5,931 nt of DNA, taken from contig SFOF01000139.1 in the NCBI GenBank assembly GCA_004552515.1, positions 1 through 5,931 on the forward strand, read 5' to 3'. Position 1 is the stretch's first letter, and each line of letters opens with the position of its first letter. Both the position numbers and the translations under genes were made by a program. Below are positions 1-4,979 of this stretch, one piece after another. The stretch is from Clostridiales bacterium. GTDB lineage: Bacteria; Bacillota; Clostridia; Christensenellales; Aristaeellaceae. Under the pieces are notes generated by a model. The model saw only the letters and a program-made list of their open reading frames with translations, was not told the origin of the DNA and searched no databases.

Positions 1-15
1 ATAACAATGGCGCTC

Positions 16-21
16 TATAAT
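16..21 (+). promoter_or_regulatory. -10 box of the EamA transporter promoter
   Basis: A perfect TATAAT lies 51 bases upstream of the transporter start codon. The matching -35 box would fall before the first base of the window, so only half the promoter is visible. Transcription would begin near position 28, downstream of the ATG at position 7, which argues against that upstream ATG and for the start at 73. Confidence 0.6.
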
Positions 22-72
22 TGGGAAAATGAATTGCCATTTCCGCAAAAACCTTCATCGGGAGAGACGCTC

Positions 73-957
73 ATGACCGAAAAAAACCTGAAATCCTATT
101 GCGCCCTTATCGCCGCCATGCTGATCTTCGGCACGATCGGCATTTTCCGGCGCTTCATTCCCCTCTCCTCGGGCGTCCTCGCCTTCGCGCGCGGATTGCT
201 GGGCAGCGCGTTTTTGAGCGTTTTCATGCGCGTCAGCCGCCGCTCCGCCGAAAGGATCGGCGGCAAAACGCTGCTTCTGCTCGTGCTGACGGGCGCGCTG
301 ATCGGCTTCAACTGGATTTTCCTCTTCGAAGCCTACAATTATACCTCCGTCGCCACAGCCACCATGTGCTACTATATGCAGCCCACCATCGTCATACTGC
401 TCTCGCCGCTCTTTCTGCATGAGCGCCTCACGCGCCGCCGGCTCCTGTGCGCCGCCGCTGCCGTCGCCGGCATGATCCTCGTTTCGGGCATAACAGACGA
501 GGCCGCGACGGGCGCGCGCGATCTGACCGGCGTGCTCTTCGGCCTGGGGGCCGCCGCGCTCTATGCCGCCGTCGTCATACTGAACAAGAAAATCACGCTC
601 GACGATGCCTACCGGCGGACGACCATCCAGCTCATCAGCGCCGCCGTCACGCTCCTGCCCTATCTGCTGCTGACCGAGGATTTTTCTGCCATCCGGCTGG
701 ACGCACGCTCGATCGCCATGGTGCTGTTCGTAGGCGCCGTCCATACGGGCCTGGCCTATGCTCTGTACTTTGGCGGCATGAAGCGGCTGAAGGCGCAGTC
801 CATCGCCGTTCTGGGCTATATCGATCCGGTATTCGCGCTGCTGCTTTCCGCCGCCGTGCTGCATGAGTCGCTCTCCCTCATCGCCCTGCTCGGCGCGGCG
901 CTGATCATCGGCTCGGCGCTCGTCAGCGAGCTGGCGCCCGAAAGGAAGGCCGCCTGA
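73..957 (+). CDS. EamA/DMT-family transporter (10 TM)
   Basis: A 294-residue integral membrane protein of the drug/metabolite transporter superfamily, made of two tandem EamA repeats (about residues 10-138 and 152-284), each with about five hydrophobic segments. Typical repeat ends are visible: YMQPTIVILLSPLFLHERLT followed by a glycine-rich helix (residues 101-139), and GYIDPVFALLLSAAVLHESL (248-267). Length matches the usual ~300-residue family. The start at 73 is preceded by GGGAG (60-64) with 8-nt spacing and lies downstream of a TATAAT box; an in-frame ATG at 7 adds 22 hydrophilic residues and lies upstream of that box. Family members export or import amino acids, nucleobases or other small metabolites; the substrate cannot be read from sequence. 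It stands alone, convergent with the decayed block to its right, and I see no terminator after it. Confidence 0.93.
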   Translation: MTEKNLKSYCALIAAMLIFGTIGIFRRFIPLSSGVLAFARGLLGSAFLSVFMRVSRRSAERIGGKTLLLLVLTGALIGFNWIFLFEAYNYTSVATATMCYYMQPTIVILLSPLFLHERLTRRRLLCAAAAVAGMILVSGITDEAATGARDLTGVLFGLGAAALYAAVVILNKKITLDDAYRRTTIQLISAAVTLLPYLLLTEDFSAIRLDARSIAMVLFVGAVHTGLAYALYFGGMKRLKAQSIAVLGYIDPVFALLLSAAVLHESLSLIALLGAALIIGSALVSELAPERKAA

Positions 958-1117
958 CGCCGCGCAAATCGACAATCGAACGGAGTCTTTCAAAAATCGC
1001 CGCAAAAGGAAAGGGACTGCCCGCGCCCGCAAATTTTCGTCAGATCAGGCTCCTTAGCCGCCGGAATGACAAAAAGCACGTTCAGCTCGCAGTCCGCTTG
1101 AAATTCTCAGACACCCC
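958..1117. other. Convergent intergenic spacer, no recognisable feature
   Basis: This 160-base stretch separates the + strand transporter from the minus-strand permease remnant. I find no convincing ORF, promoter or intrinsic terminator. A 7-nt inverted pair (GGACTGC near 1014, GCAGTCC near 1090) is too short and too far apart to call. It may be further eroded sequence belonging to the decayed block. Confidence 0.4.
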
Positions 1118-1288
1118 TTACCCCTTCAGCGAACCGATCATCACGCCCTGTATAAAATACTTCTGAATAAACGGATAAACGCAGAGTATCGGAACCGTCG
1201 AAAGGACGATCATGCTGAATTTCAGCACGCTGCTCAGCTGCATCCTGGCCGCGGCCAGTTCAGGATCAATGACGCTAAACTGCGTTGT
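1118..1288 (-). pseudogene. C-terminal remnant of a sugar ABC-transporter permease (LplC/YtcP-like)
   Basis: Reading the minus strand up to TAA (1118-1120) gives the hallmark tail of the carbohydrate ABC permease family, including MIVLSTVPILCVYPFIQKYF and ending QGVMIGSLKG. This is the last transmembrane helix plus the conserved C-terminus found in LplC/YtcP-type inner-membrane permeases, which import oligosaccharides together with a solute-binding protein and ATPase. Only about the last 50 of an expected ~290 residues are present. Recognisable similarity begins near 1260-1288, and the frame is closed by a stop at 1325-1327 with no start codon, EAA loop or earlier helices. It lies downstream of, and in the same direction as, a broken amidohydrolase gene, so a deletion fusing two operon parts is the simplest explanation. 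Homology is clear; the exact break point is not. Confidence 0.82.
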
Positions 1289-1427
1289 TGCGGAACAGCA
1301 GCGCCTGCTCCAGAAAGCCCTCCATCAGGACGCACGAGCGCATCAGCTCCTTGCGGGCATAGAACAGATTCATATACTGCGCGTTGGGCAGCTCCCCCTT
1401 TTGCAGGGCCCGCTTCATGACCGTCAT
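1275..1427 (-). CDS. Small ORF (50 aa) overlapping the amidohydrolase stop by ATGA
   Basis: This ORF begins with an ATG whose last bases form the TGA stop of the amidohydrolase remnant (ATGA overlap), an arrangement typical of translationally coupled operon genes. The 50 residues look like soluble helical protein, with segments such as ARKELMRSCVLMEGFLEQAL, and not like a chance frame. I recognise no family. It stops at TAG (1275-1277) exactly where the permease tail in the next frame begins. It could therefore be the intact N-terminus of a longer gene cut off by the deletion that also truncated the permease, or, less likely, a frameshifted part of the permease. Function is unknown. Confidence 0.4.
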   Translation of the reverse strand: MTVMKRALQKGELPNAQYMNLFYARKELMRSCVLMEGFLEQALLFRNNAV

Positions 1428-1434
1428 GAAGCGG
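1410..1434. repeat. Perfect 25-nt palindrome (12-1-12)
   Basis: The arms CCGCTTCATGAC (1410-1421) and GTCATGAAGCGG (1423-1434) are exact reverse complements around one central C. The palindrome covers the end of the amidohydrolase remnant and the ATGA where the small ORF starts. In RNA it would fold as an 11-bp stem with a 3-nt loop that hides the start codon. No T-run follows on either strand, so it is not an ordinary terminator. Confidence 0.7.
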
Positions 1435-2158
1435 CAAAGCGCCGCGCCGCCTGAATCAGCCTGAGCGCGTTTCCTCGGCACACCTTCTCATAGGCCGCCC
1501 GCGATATGCGCCCCGTCAAAACCGCCTCGTCAAGGAACGCCGCCAGCTTCTCCGCCGGCCCGTGAACGGCGCTCAGGCGGGTAAAATCGGTGCCGTAAAA
1601 CAGCCTGTCCTGAAATTCCTCAATGAAATCGCAGGCAAATTCGGGATCCCTCGAAAGCGCGTTATAGCCGCTGCCGGCTGAAAGATCGCCGCAGAGATTG
1701 CCGTAGCGCCGCATCAGCTCGACCACGCGGCCGCCCGCCGCGACGCGTCCCTTCGGATAGCCGTTCCATACGTCAACCGGCGCGTCGCCGCTGATCAGCG
1801 ACCAGAAGCGCTGAGAATGGCCCAGCACCTTCAGCGCCGGAAAGCGATCGAGCACATATTCCAAGCGCGGCAGGCCGAATTCATCCACCACGCCATAATC
1901 GCCGCTCGCCCCGCCGAAGTGAAAGATCACCGGCAGGCCGCATCGCTCGCGCAGCCATCTCGGCGATCTCGCGATTCGTCACCGTGTCATAGGCGCACTC
2001 GACATTGATATAGGGCAGCATGACGCCGGCCTCAATGCCGATCGCGTCGTACATATCGAGCAGCTCCCGCGCCGTCGGAAAGGTTTCCCCGTTGGCCCCG
2101 GCAAACCGCGCGTCCTCGCCGGATGCGCGTGAATATCGATCTTTCTGAGCAAATCCAT
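1424..2158 (-). pseudogene. Amidohydrolase-2 family metal-dependent hydrolase, broken by a frameshift and an internal deletion
   Basis: Three pieces in different frames make one recognisable Amidohydro_2-type TIM-barrel hydrolase. Piece 1 starts at ATG 2158 with GGAGG (2167-2171) eight bases upstream and carries the metal-binding HxH motif in LRKIDIHAHP. After a four-base G run (2096-2099) the frame changes; one extra G would restore RGLPGANGETFPTARELL. Piece 2 continues through MLPYINVECAYDTV to about 1950. Piece 3 resumes in another frame with CGLPVIFHFGGASGDYG and runs through LGHSQRFW, SAGSGYNAL and the metal/catalytic-type FYGTDF to the end at 1424. From my recall of the family, about 60-70 residues between pieces 2 and 3 are missing, so an internal deletion is inferred near 1945-1955. 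Relatives act on small carboxylic or cyclic substrates in the cytoplasm; the substrate here is unknown. The gene is very probably dead, although its promoter, RBS and start are intact. Confidence 0.82.
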
Positions 2159-2214
2159 AAATCTGTCCTCCATCCCCCCGCCCCTTCGGTTCTTCATCGG
2201 GCGGCCCTCTTCCT

Positions 2215-2243
2215 ATTGTAGGCGCGGCGCCGGCCATTATCAA
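2215..2243 (-). promoter_or_regulatory. Sigma-A-type promoter of the amidohydrolase remnant
   Basis: On the minus strand, TTGATA (2238-2243) is followed after exactly 17 bases by TACAAT (2215-2220), a 5/6 match for each box. Transcription would start near 2208, leaving a leader of about 50 nt before ATG 2158. The spacer holds the 8-bp palindrome CGGCGCCG (2225-2232), which is too short to call an operator. Confidence 0.6.
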
Positions 2244-2284
2244 CTGGCGTTTTCTGAGCGCCCCTGTCAAATTGTAAGAAGCCC

Positions 2285-2815
2285 TCAGTATGGCGCATTC
2301 GCGCTCTCCTCCGCCCCGCATCCGTCCGGATATTCGTCGAATAGCCCGGCTTTCTCCGCCTCGTTCTTGACGGCGGTCAGGCCCTCGCGCAGCAGACGGC
2401 GCACATAATTGTCGCTCACGGGCCGCGATACGCTCAGCATCATGCGCATCGTCTCGCCGCCCGCGCCCCTGAGCGCATACAGCTGAAGCGCGCGCGCCAC
2501 CGTGTGATCGTGCCGCAGCGCGTTGAACGACTTGCCCTCCCTGCCGTTCAGTTCCTCCAGCGCCGCGCGCAGGCAGCCGTACCAGCGCAGCCGCCGCGCG
2601 GCCTCCTCCTCCCTTTCGATCATACCGAGCGCCCGCATCTGCGTCGGCCTTGAGACGCGGTTCGTGCGTCCGCCGCCGATTTTATCAGGCGGCGCGCTCA
2701 CCGCACAGCCGCTGCCGTACGCCCGCTCGTATTCGGCCAGCGCCCTCGGCCCCTGGAGCCGCAGCCGCCGTATCGCGTCCTTCGTGATCCTCAGCTTTTC
2801 TCCGTCCGTCATCAT
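2285..2815 (-). CDS. Putative HTH protein, phage sigma-like (RinA/ArpU-class) architecture
   Basis: A 176-residue, charged, mostly helical soluble protein. The start is ATG 2815, overlapping the previous gene's TGA as ATGA, with GGGAG (2825-2829) nine bases upstream. An N-terminal helix (residues 7-32) is followed by a flexible linker containing KIGGGRTNRVSRPTQ (about 45-59), a central helical region (60-91), and a C-terminal segment (about 104-157) with the pattern LQLYALRGAGG ... LSVSRPVSDNYVRRLLREGL. That last part resembles a sigma-region-4 helix-turn-helix. The overall plan (helix, GGGR..N..S.PT linker, helical pair, HTH) is like small phage-type transcription regulators of the RinA/ArpU/DUF1492 kind. 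This is an architectural resemblance that I could not confirm by alignment. It probably forms one transcription unit with the 102-residue gene before it. No other phage genes are visible. Confidence 0.75.
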   Translation of the reverse strand: MMTDGEKLRITKDAIRRLRLQGPRALAEYERAYGSGCAVSAPPDKIGGGRTNRVSRPTQMRALGMIEREEEAARRLRWYGCLRAALEELNGREGKSFNALRHDHTVARALQLYALRGAGGETMRMMLSVSRPVSDNYVRRLLREGLTAVKNEAEKAGLFDEYPDGCGAEESANAPY

Positions 2816-3120
2816 GTGCTCTCGCTCCCTTCCATTTCTCCCGCTCTGAGCGCCGCCAGCACGGCCCCGCCCGGCTCGCTCTCCCGCAGCATGGCCTCCA
2901 GCGCCTGGCAAACCAGCAGCGCCAGCGCGCTCTTTCGCGCACTCACCGTTGTACAGTGCCGTGCCCAATTCGCGCTGTCGCATATCTGCGCCATGCGCGA
3001 CGGCATATCGTCGGGATAAGCGCCGCGCCTGCGTTGAGCCGCCGCCTCGTCCGCCAGCAAAAACAGGATGTCCTCGGCGGTTTCCTGCTCGTTCCGTGTC
3101 AGAGACAGCGTTCGCGCCAT
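2812..3120 (-). CDS. Hypothetical protein, first gene of a coupled pair
   Basis: A 102-residue soluble protein starting at ATG 3120, with AAGGAG (3128-3133) seven bases upstream. It lies directly behind a consensus promoter with flanking dyads. The N-terminal half contains an amphipathic helix (residues 8-31, SLTRNEQETAEDILFLLADE then AAAQRRR); a second helix-rich part (about 56-95) includes ARKSALALLVCQALEAML. There are three cysteines (47, 56 and 71) in no metal-binding pattern, and no signal peptide or membrane segment. I do not recognise the family. An upstream extension of the frame to 3357 is rejected because it would run through the promoter and beyond. The ATGA overlap with the downstream putative HTH protein suggests the two are made together and act together. 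Confidence 0.78.
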   Translation of the reverse strand: MARTLSLTRNEQETAEDILFLLADEAAAQRRRGAYPDDMPSRMAQICDSANWARHCTTVSARKSALALLVCQALEAMLRESEPGGAVLAALRAGEMEGSEST

Positions 3121-3140
3121 CGCTCTTCTCCTTTCTTTAG

Positions 3141-3154
3141 TCGCATTATTGCGA
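3141..3154. promoter_or_regulatory. Candidate operator, promoter-proximal copy (TCGCA-N4-TGCGA)
   Basis: A perfect 5-bp dyad with a 4-bp centre lies between the -10 box and the RBS of the 2812-3120 gene, in the position of a classical repressor site. On the minus strand it shares AATCGCANNAATGC with the second copy at 3204-3217. Confidence 0.5.
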
Positions 3155-3165
3155 TTACAGTTTGT

Positions 3166-3194
3166 ATTATATAGAACTTTTGTTCCTTTGTCAA
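3166..3194 (-). promoter_or_regulatory. Perfect-consensus sigma-A promoter of the two-gene unit
   Basis: On the minus strand, TTGACA (3189-3194) and TATAAT (3166-3171) are separated by exactly 17 bases, a full 12/12 consensus match. Transcription would start near 3159, about 39 nt before ATG 3120. So strong an unaided promoter normally needs a repressor to be controlled, which fits the two dyads on either side. Confidence 0.85.
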
Positions 3195-3203
3195 GAGAAT
3201 CGC

Positions 3204-3217
3204 TTGCATTTCTGCGA
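3204..3217. promoter_or_regulatory. Candidate operator, distal copy (TCGCA-N4-TGCAA)
   Basis: Upstream of the -35 box, this repeats the promoter-proximal dyad with one mismatch (minus strand TCGCAGAAATGCAA against TCGCAATAATGCGA). The centres of the two copies are 63 bp apart, almost exactly six helical turns, so proteins bound at both would face the same side of the DNA. A wider AATCGC/GCGATT pair (3198-3203 and 3214-3219) also surrounds this copy. Confidence 0.45.
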
Positions 3218-3342
3218 TTTTTTATAAAATGTACTTCTTCGCAGTAAGCGTATGTGTATAATGAACAAATGTTTTTATTTGGCGTCATTGAAAGCAAGGC
3301 GCAGCGCTGCGGCAAGAAATATGCTTTCCCACTGCCGCGCCT

Positions 3343-3390
3343 ATAAAAGGCGGCCACCGCACAGCTTTTTCAAGCCATGCGACGGCCGCC
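3343..3390 (-). terminator. Strong intrinsic terminator of the beta-helix gene
   Basis: On the minus strand a 19-bp stem (left arm GGCGGCCGTCGCATGGCTT, right arm AAGCTGTGCGGTGGCCGCC; all pairs Watson-Crick or G-U) closes a GAAA loop and is followed at once by TTTTAT (3343-3348). It begins 18 bases after the TGA of the beta-helix gene and isolates it from the two-gene unit downstream. On the + strand there is no comparable T-run after the stem. Confidence 0.88.
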
Positions 3391-3407
3391 GGTTATTCAG
3401 TCATTTT

Positions 3408-4823
3408 TCAGTCGTTCGTCAGGATCTCGTTCGTCACGCCGCTTCCGCGCACGTTTCTCATTTCCAGCGCGTCGATTGCGCCCTCGCGCCGGTCAAGGAT
3501 CGCTTCCATGCGCTCAATGCGCACATTGTCCATCTCGAGCCGCCCGATATGGCCGCGCTCGTGCATCTGAATGAAAGTCCCCTGCGCCGCCGCGTCCTCA
3601 TTGCGCATGACGTCGGCGTTTCGGATGACCAGATTGTCCACAGCGCCGTCCACATTGATGAAACTCGCGTCCTTCAAATCGCCGCCATGCTCCTGCACGC
3701 ACAGCCCGTCGACGAGCATATAGCGGACGTGCGGCTGCACATCGGGCTGAATGTCATTATGGGAATAATAGCCAAGATCGAACAGCGGCCTCGCGTCATA
3801 GGGCGCGCGGTGCGCGATGTTTCGACAGACGATGGAATCGACGTTCGCGCCGATTCGGAACAGGAATGCGGGCGAATAGCTGTTTTTGCAGGTGCGCAGA
3901 TCGATGTTTTCAAAATAGAGCGAGCCGTAATTGCCGTGATTTTTCGAATCAGCAAACCAGTAATTGATGTAAAAGCCCATGCTGGTGCATTCGCCATAGC
4001 AGTTGCGCACGGTTACGCGATCCAGCCGTCCCTTTTCGCGCGAAAGCATCCGCACGCACTGATCGGCGCGCTCAAGCGCCAGACCGTCGATCAGCACGTC
4101 GGTGATGTCGGACACGCCGTCATGCTCGTCGGGCGCAAGGGCAATAAAATCGTCGCCGGAGCGTCCGTAGACATTGCGGATATTCAAGAAGCGACCCGGC
4201 CCCCAGAAATGCAGGCCGTCCTGATTGTGCGACGGATAGTGATTGCGCAGATCAAGATGCACGTTCTCGATATTGACGTTTTTGAAGTTGCATACGAGCA
4301 TTGCCCACGCGGAATTATCCTGTATGGCGATATCGCGAATCGTGACATTCTCAACGCAGGTCAGCTCGATGGCGATGTTGGGGCGCTCATAGCCCGGATG
4401 CGCGTGCAGCACGACGCTATGCCAGTCGGCATACTCCTCCGTCACCGCCGCGCGATGGCGATGATGCGCGTTGTTGTGGTTGTAGGTTCCGCCGATCAGC
4501 GCGATGTTGCGCTGCGTCCGCTCGCCGCCGCGCAGGCTGTAATGCGCCGTGCGCAGCACCGGCCCGGGAATATCGTCGCTCATGAACAGGCCGCAGTCCG
4601 CATCCGGACATTCAATGATCGTATTGGAATGGATTTTCAACCCGCGAACGCGCGCCGCGCCGTCCAGTAGCAGGTGCAGATGCCCCCATTCGAGCGCCTT
4701 ATCGAGCGCAGCCTGCAATATTTCGGTATCGTCGTCGCCGCCGCCTGTATGCACGTTGGCGTTCAGCCTTGCGCCCGTCTCGCTGGCGTAAAGGATAAAG
4801 CCCTTCGGTATCAATCGCTTCAC
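3408..4823 (-). CDS. GH28-like parallel beta-helix glycoside hydrolase
   Basis: A 471-residue right-handed parallel beta-helix protein of the GH28/pectate-lyase-like class, expected to cleave polysaccharide- or oligosaccharide-type glycans. The N-terminus has the usual entry pattern (GARLNANVHTGGGDDDTEIL, residues 17-36). The body is a run of beta-helix coils such as VENVTIRDIAIQDN and FKNVNIENVHLDL. Two acidic motifs align with the GH28 active site: NQDGLHFWGPG (200-210, the NTD position) and SGDDFIALA (222-230, the DD position). The downstream GHG and RIK motifs are not evident, so activity or specificity may differ. No signal peptide or membrane segment is visible, suggesting a cytoplasmic enzyme acting on imported oligosaccharides. 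I chose GTG 4823 (MKRLIPKGF) because the longer frame's TTG at 4874 is part of the -35 box; GAGG-type SD bases (4826-4832) sit close before GTG. TTG 4814 is an alternative start. The gene is monocistronic, ending at a strong terminator. Confidence 0.88.
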   Translation of the reverse strand: MKRLIPKGFILYASETGARLNANVHTGGGDDDTEILQAALDKALEWGHLHLLLDGAARVRGLKIHSNTIIECPDADCGLFMSDDIPGPVLRTAHYSLRGGERTQRNIALIGGTYNHNNAHHRHRAAVTEEYADWHSVVLHAHPGYERPNIAIELTCVENVTIRDIAIQDNSAWAMLVCNFKNVNIENVHLDLRNHYPSHNQDGLHFWGPGRFLNIRNVYGRSGDDFIALAPDEHDGVSDITDVLIDGLALERADQCVRMLSREKGRLDRVTVRNCYGECTSMGFYINYWFADSKNHGNYGSLYFENIDLRTCKNSYSPAFLFRIGANVDSIVCRNIAHRAPYDARPLFDLGYYSHNDIQPDVQPHVRYMLVDGLCVQEHGGDLKDASFINVDGAVDNLVIRNADVMRNEDAAAQGTFIQMHERGHIGRLEMDNVRIERMEAILDRREGAIDALEMRNVRGSGVTNEILTND

Positions 4824-4845
4824 TTCCCCTCTTCGATTTATCGTT

Positions 4846-4874
4846 ATTATATCATCACCGAACATGGTTGTCAA
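4846..4874 (-). promoter_or_regulatory. Perfect-consensus sigma-A promoter of the beta-helix gene
   Basis: On the minus strand, TTGACA (4869-4874) and TATAAT (4846-4851) are separated by 17 bases, a 12/12 match. The predicted transcript starts near 4839, only about 16 nt before GTG 4823. It is divergent from the XRE/hydrolase promoter, with 55 bp between the two -35 boxes, so one bound regulator could affect both. Confidence 0.82.
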
Positions 4875-4929
4875 TTCAAAATCCGTCGATCAGGAATCGC
4901 ATCTTTTACCTCCGGTAGAGTTATCGGCC

Positions 4930-4958
4930 TTGCGGTTTTGCCCGAAATGGGATAAAAT
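4930..4958 (+). promoter_or_regulatory. Probable sigma-A promoter of the XRE-hydrolase gene
   Basis: TTGCGG (4930-4935) and TAAAAT (4953-4958) are 17 bases apart. The -10 is a 5/6 match, while the -35 keeps only the TTG core, so this is weaker than its divergent partner and may need activation. Transcription would begin near 4965, about 15 nt before ATG 4980. Confidence 0.5.
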
Positions 4959-4979
4959 TTCAGCAAAGGGTGATGGCTG

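Noticed and set aside
7..72. ATG 7 as start of the EamA transporter
   Set aside because: It lies upstream of a perfect TATAAT (16-21) and has no visible RBS, whereas ATG 73 has GGGAG at good spacing.
55..1032. Long minus-strand frame opposite the EamA gene
   Set aside because: Its product is rich in Gly, Gln, Glu and Arg with no domain; it is the GC-rich shadow of the clear transporter on the + strand.
2247..2263. Small hairpin GGCG...CGCC after the 176-aa gene as a terminator
   Set aside because: The stem is only 4 bp and no T-run follows.
2265..2270. Minus-strand TTGACA upstream of the amidohydrolase remnant
   Set aside because: No -10 box at 16-18 bases; the TTGATA/TACAAT pair slightly downstream has correct spacing.
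3257..3262. TATAAT on the + strand
   Set aside because: There is no acceptable -35 box 16-18 bases upstream and no + strand gene downstream.
3121..3357. Upstream extension of the 102-aa protein frame
   Set aside because: It would be translated through the -10, -35 and dyad sequences; ATG 3120 has an AAGGAG at 7-nt spacing.
3252..4670. 472-codon + strand frame opposite the beta-helix gene
   Set aside because: No RBS-linked start and no recognisable fold; the minus strand carries GH28 motifs, a consensus promoter and a matching terminator.
4895..4901. AATCGCA, a half-match to the 3141-3217 dyads, in the divergent promoter region
   Set aside because: Only seven bases with no second half; chance is a sufficient explanation.
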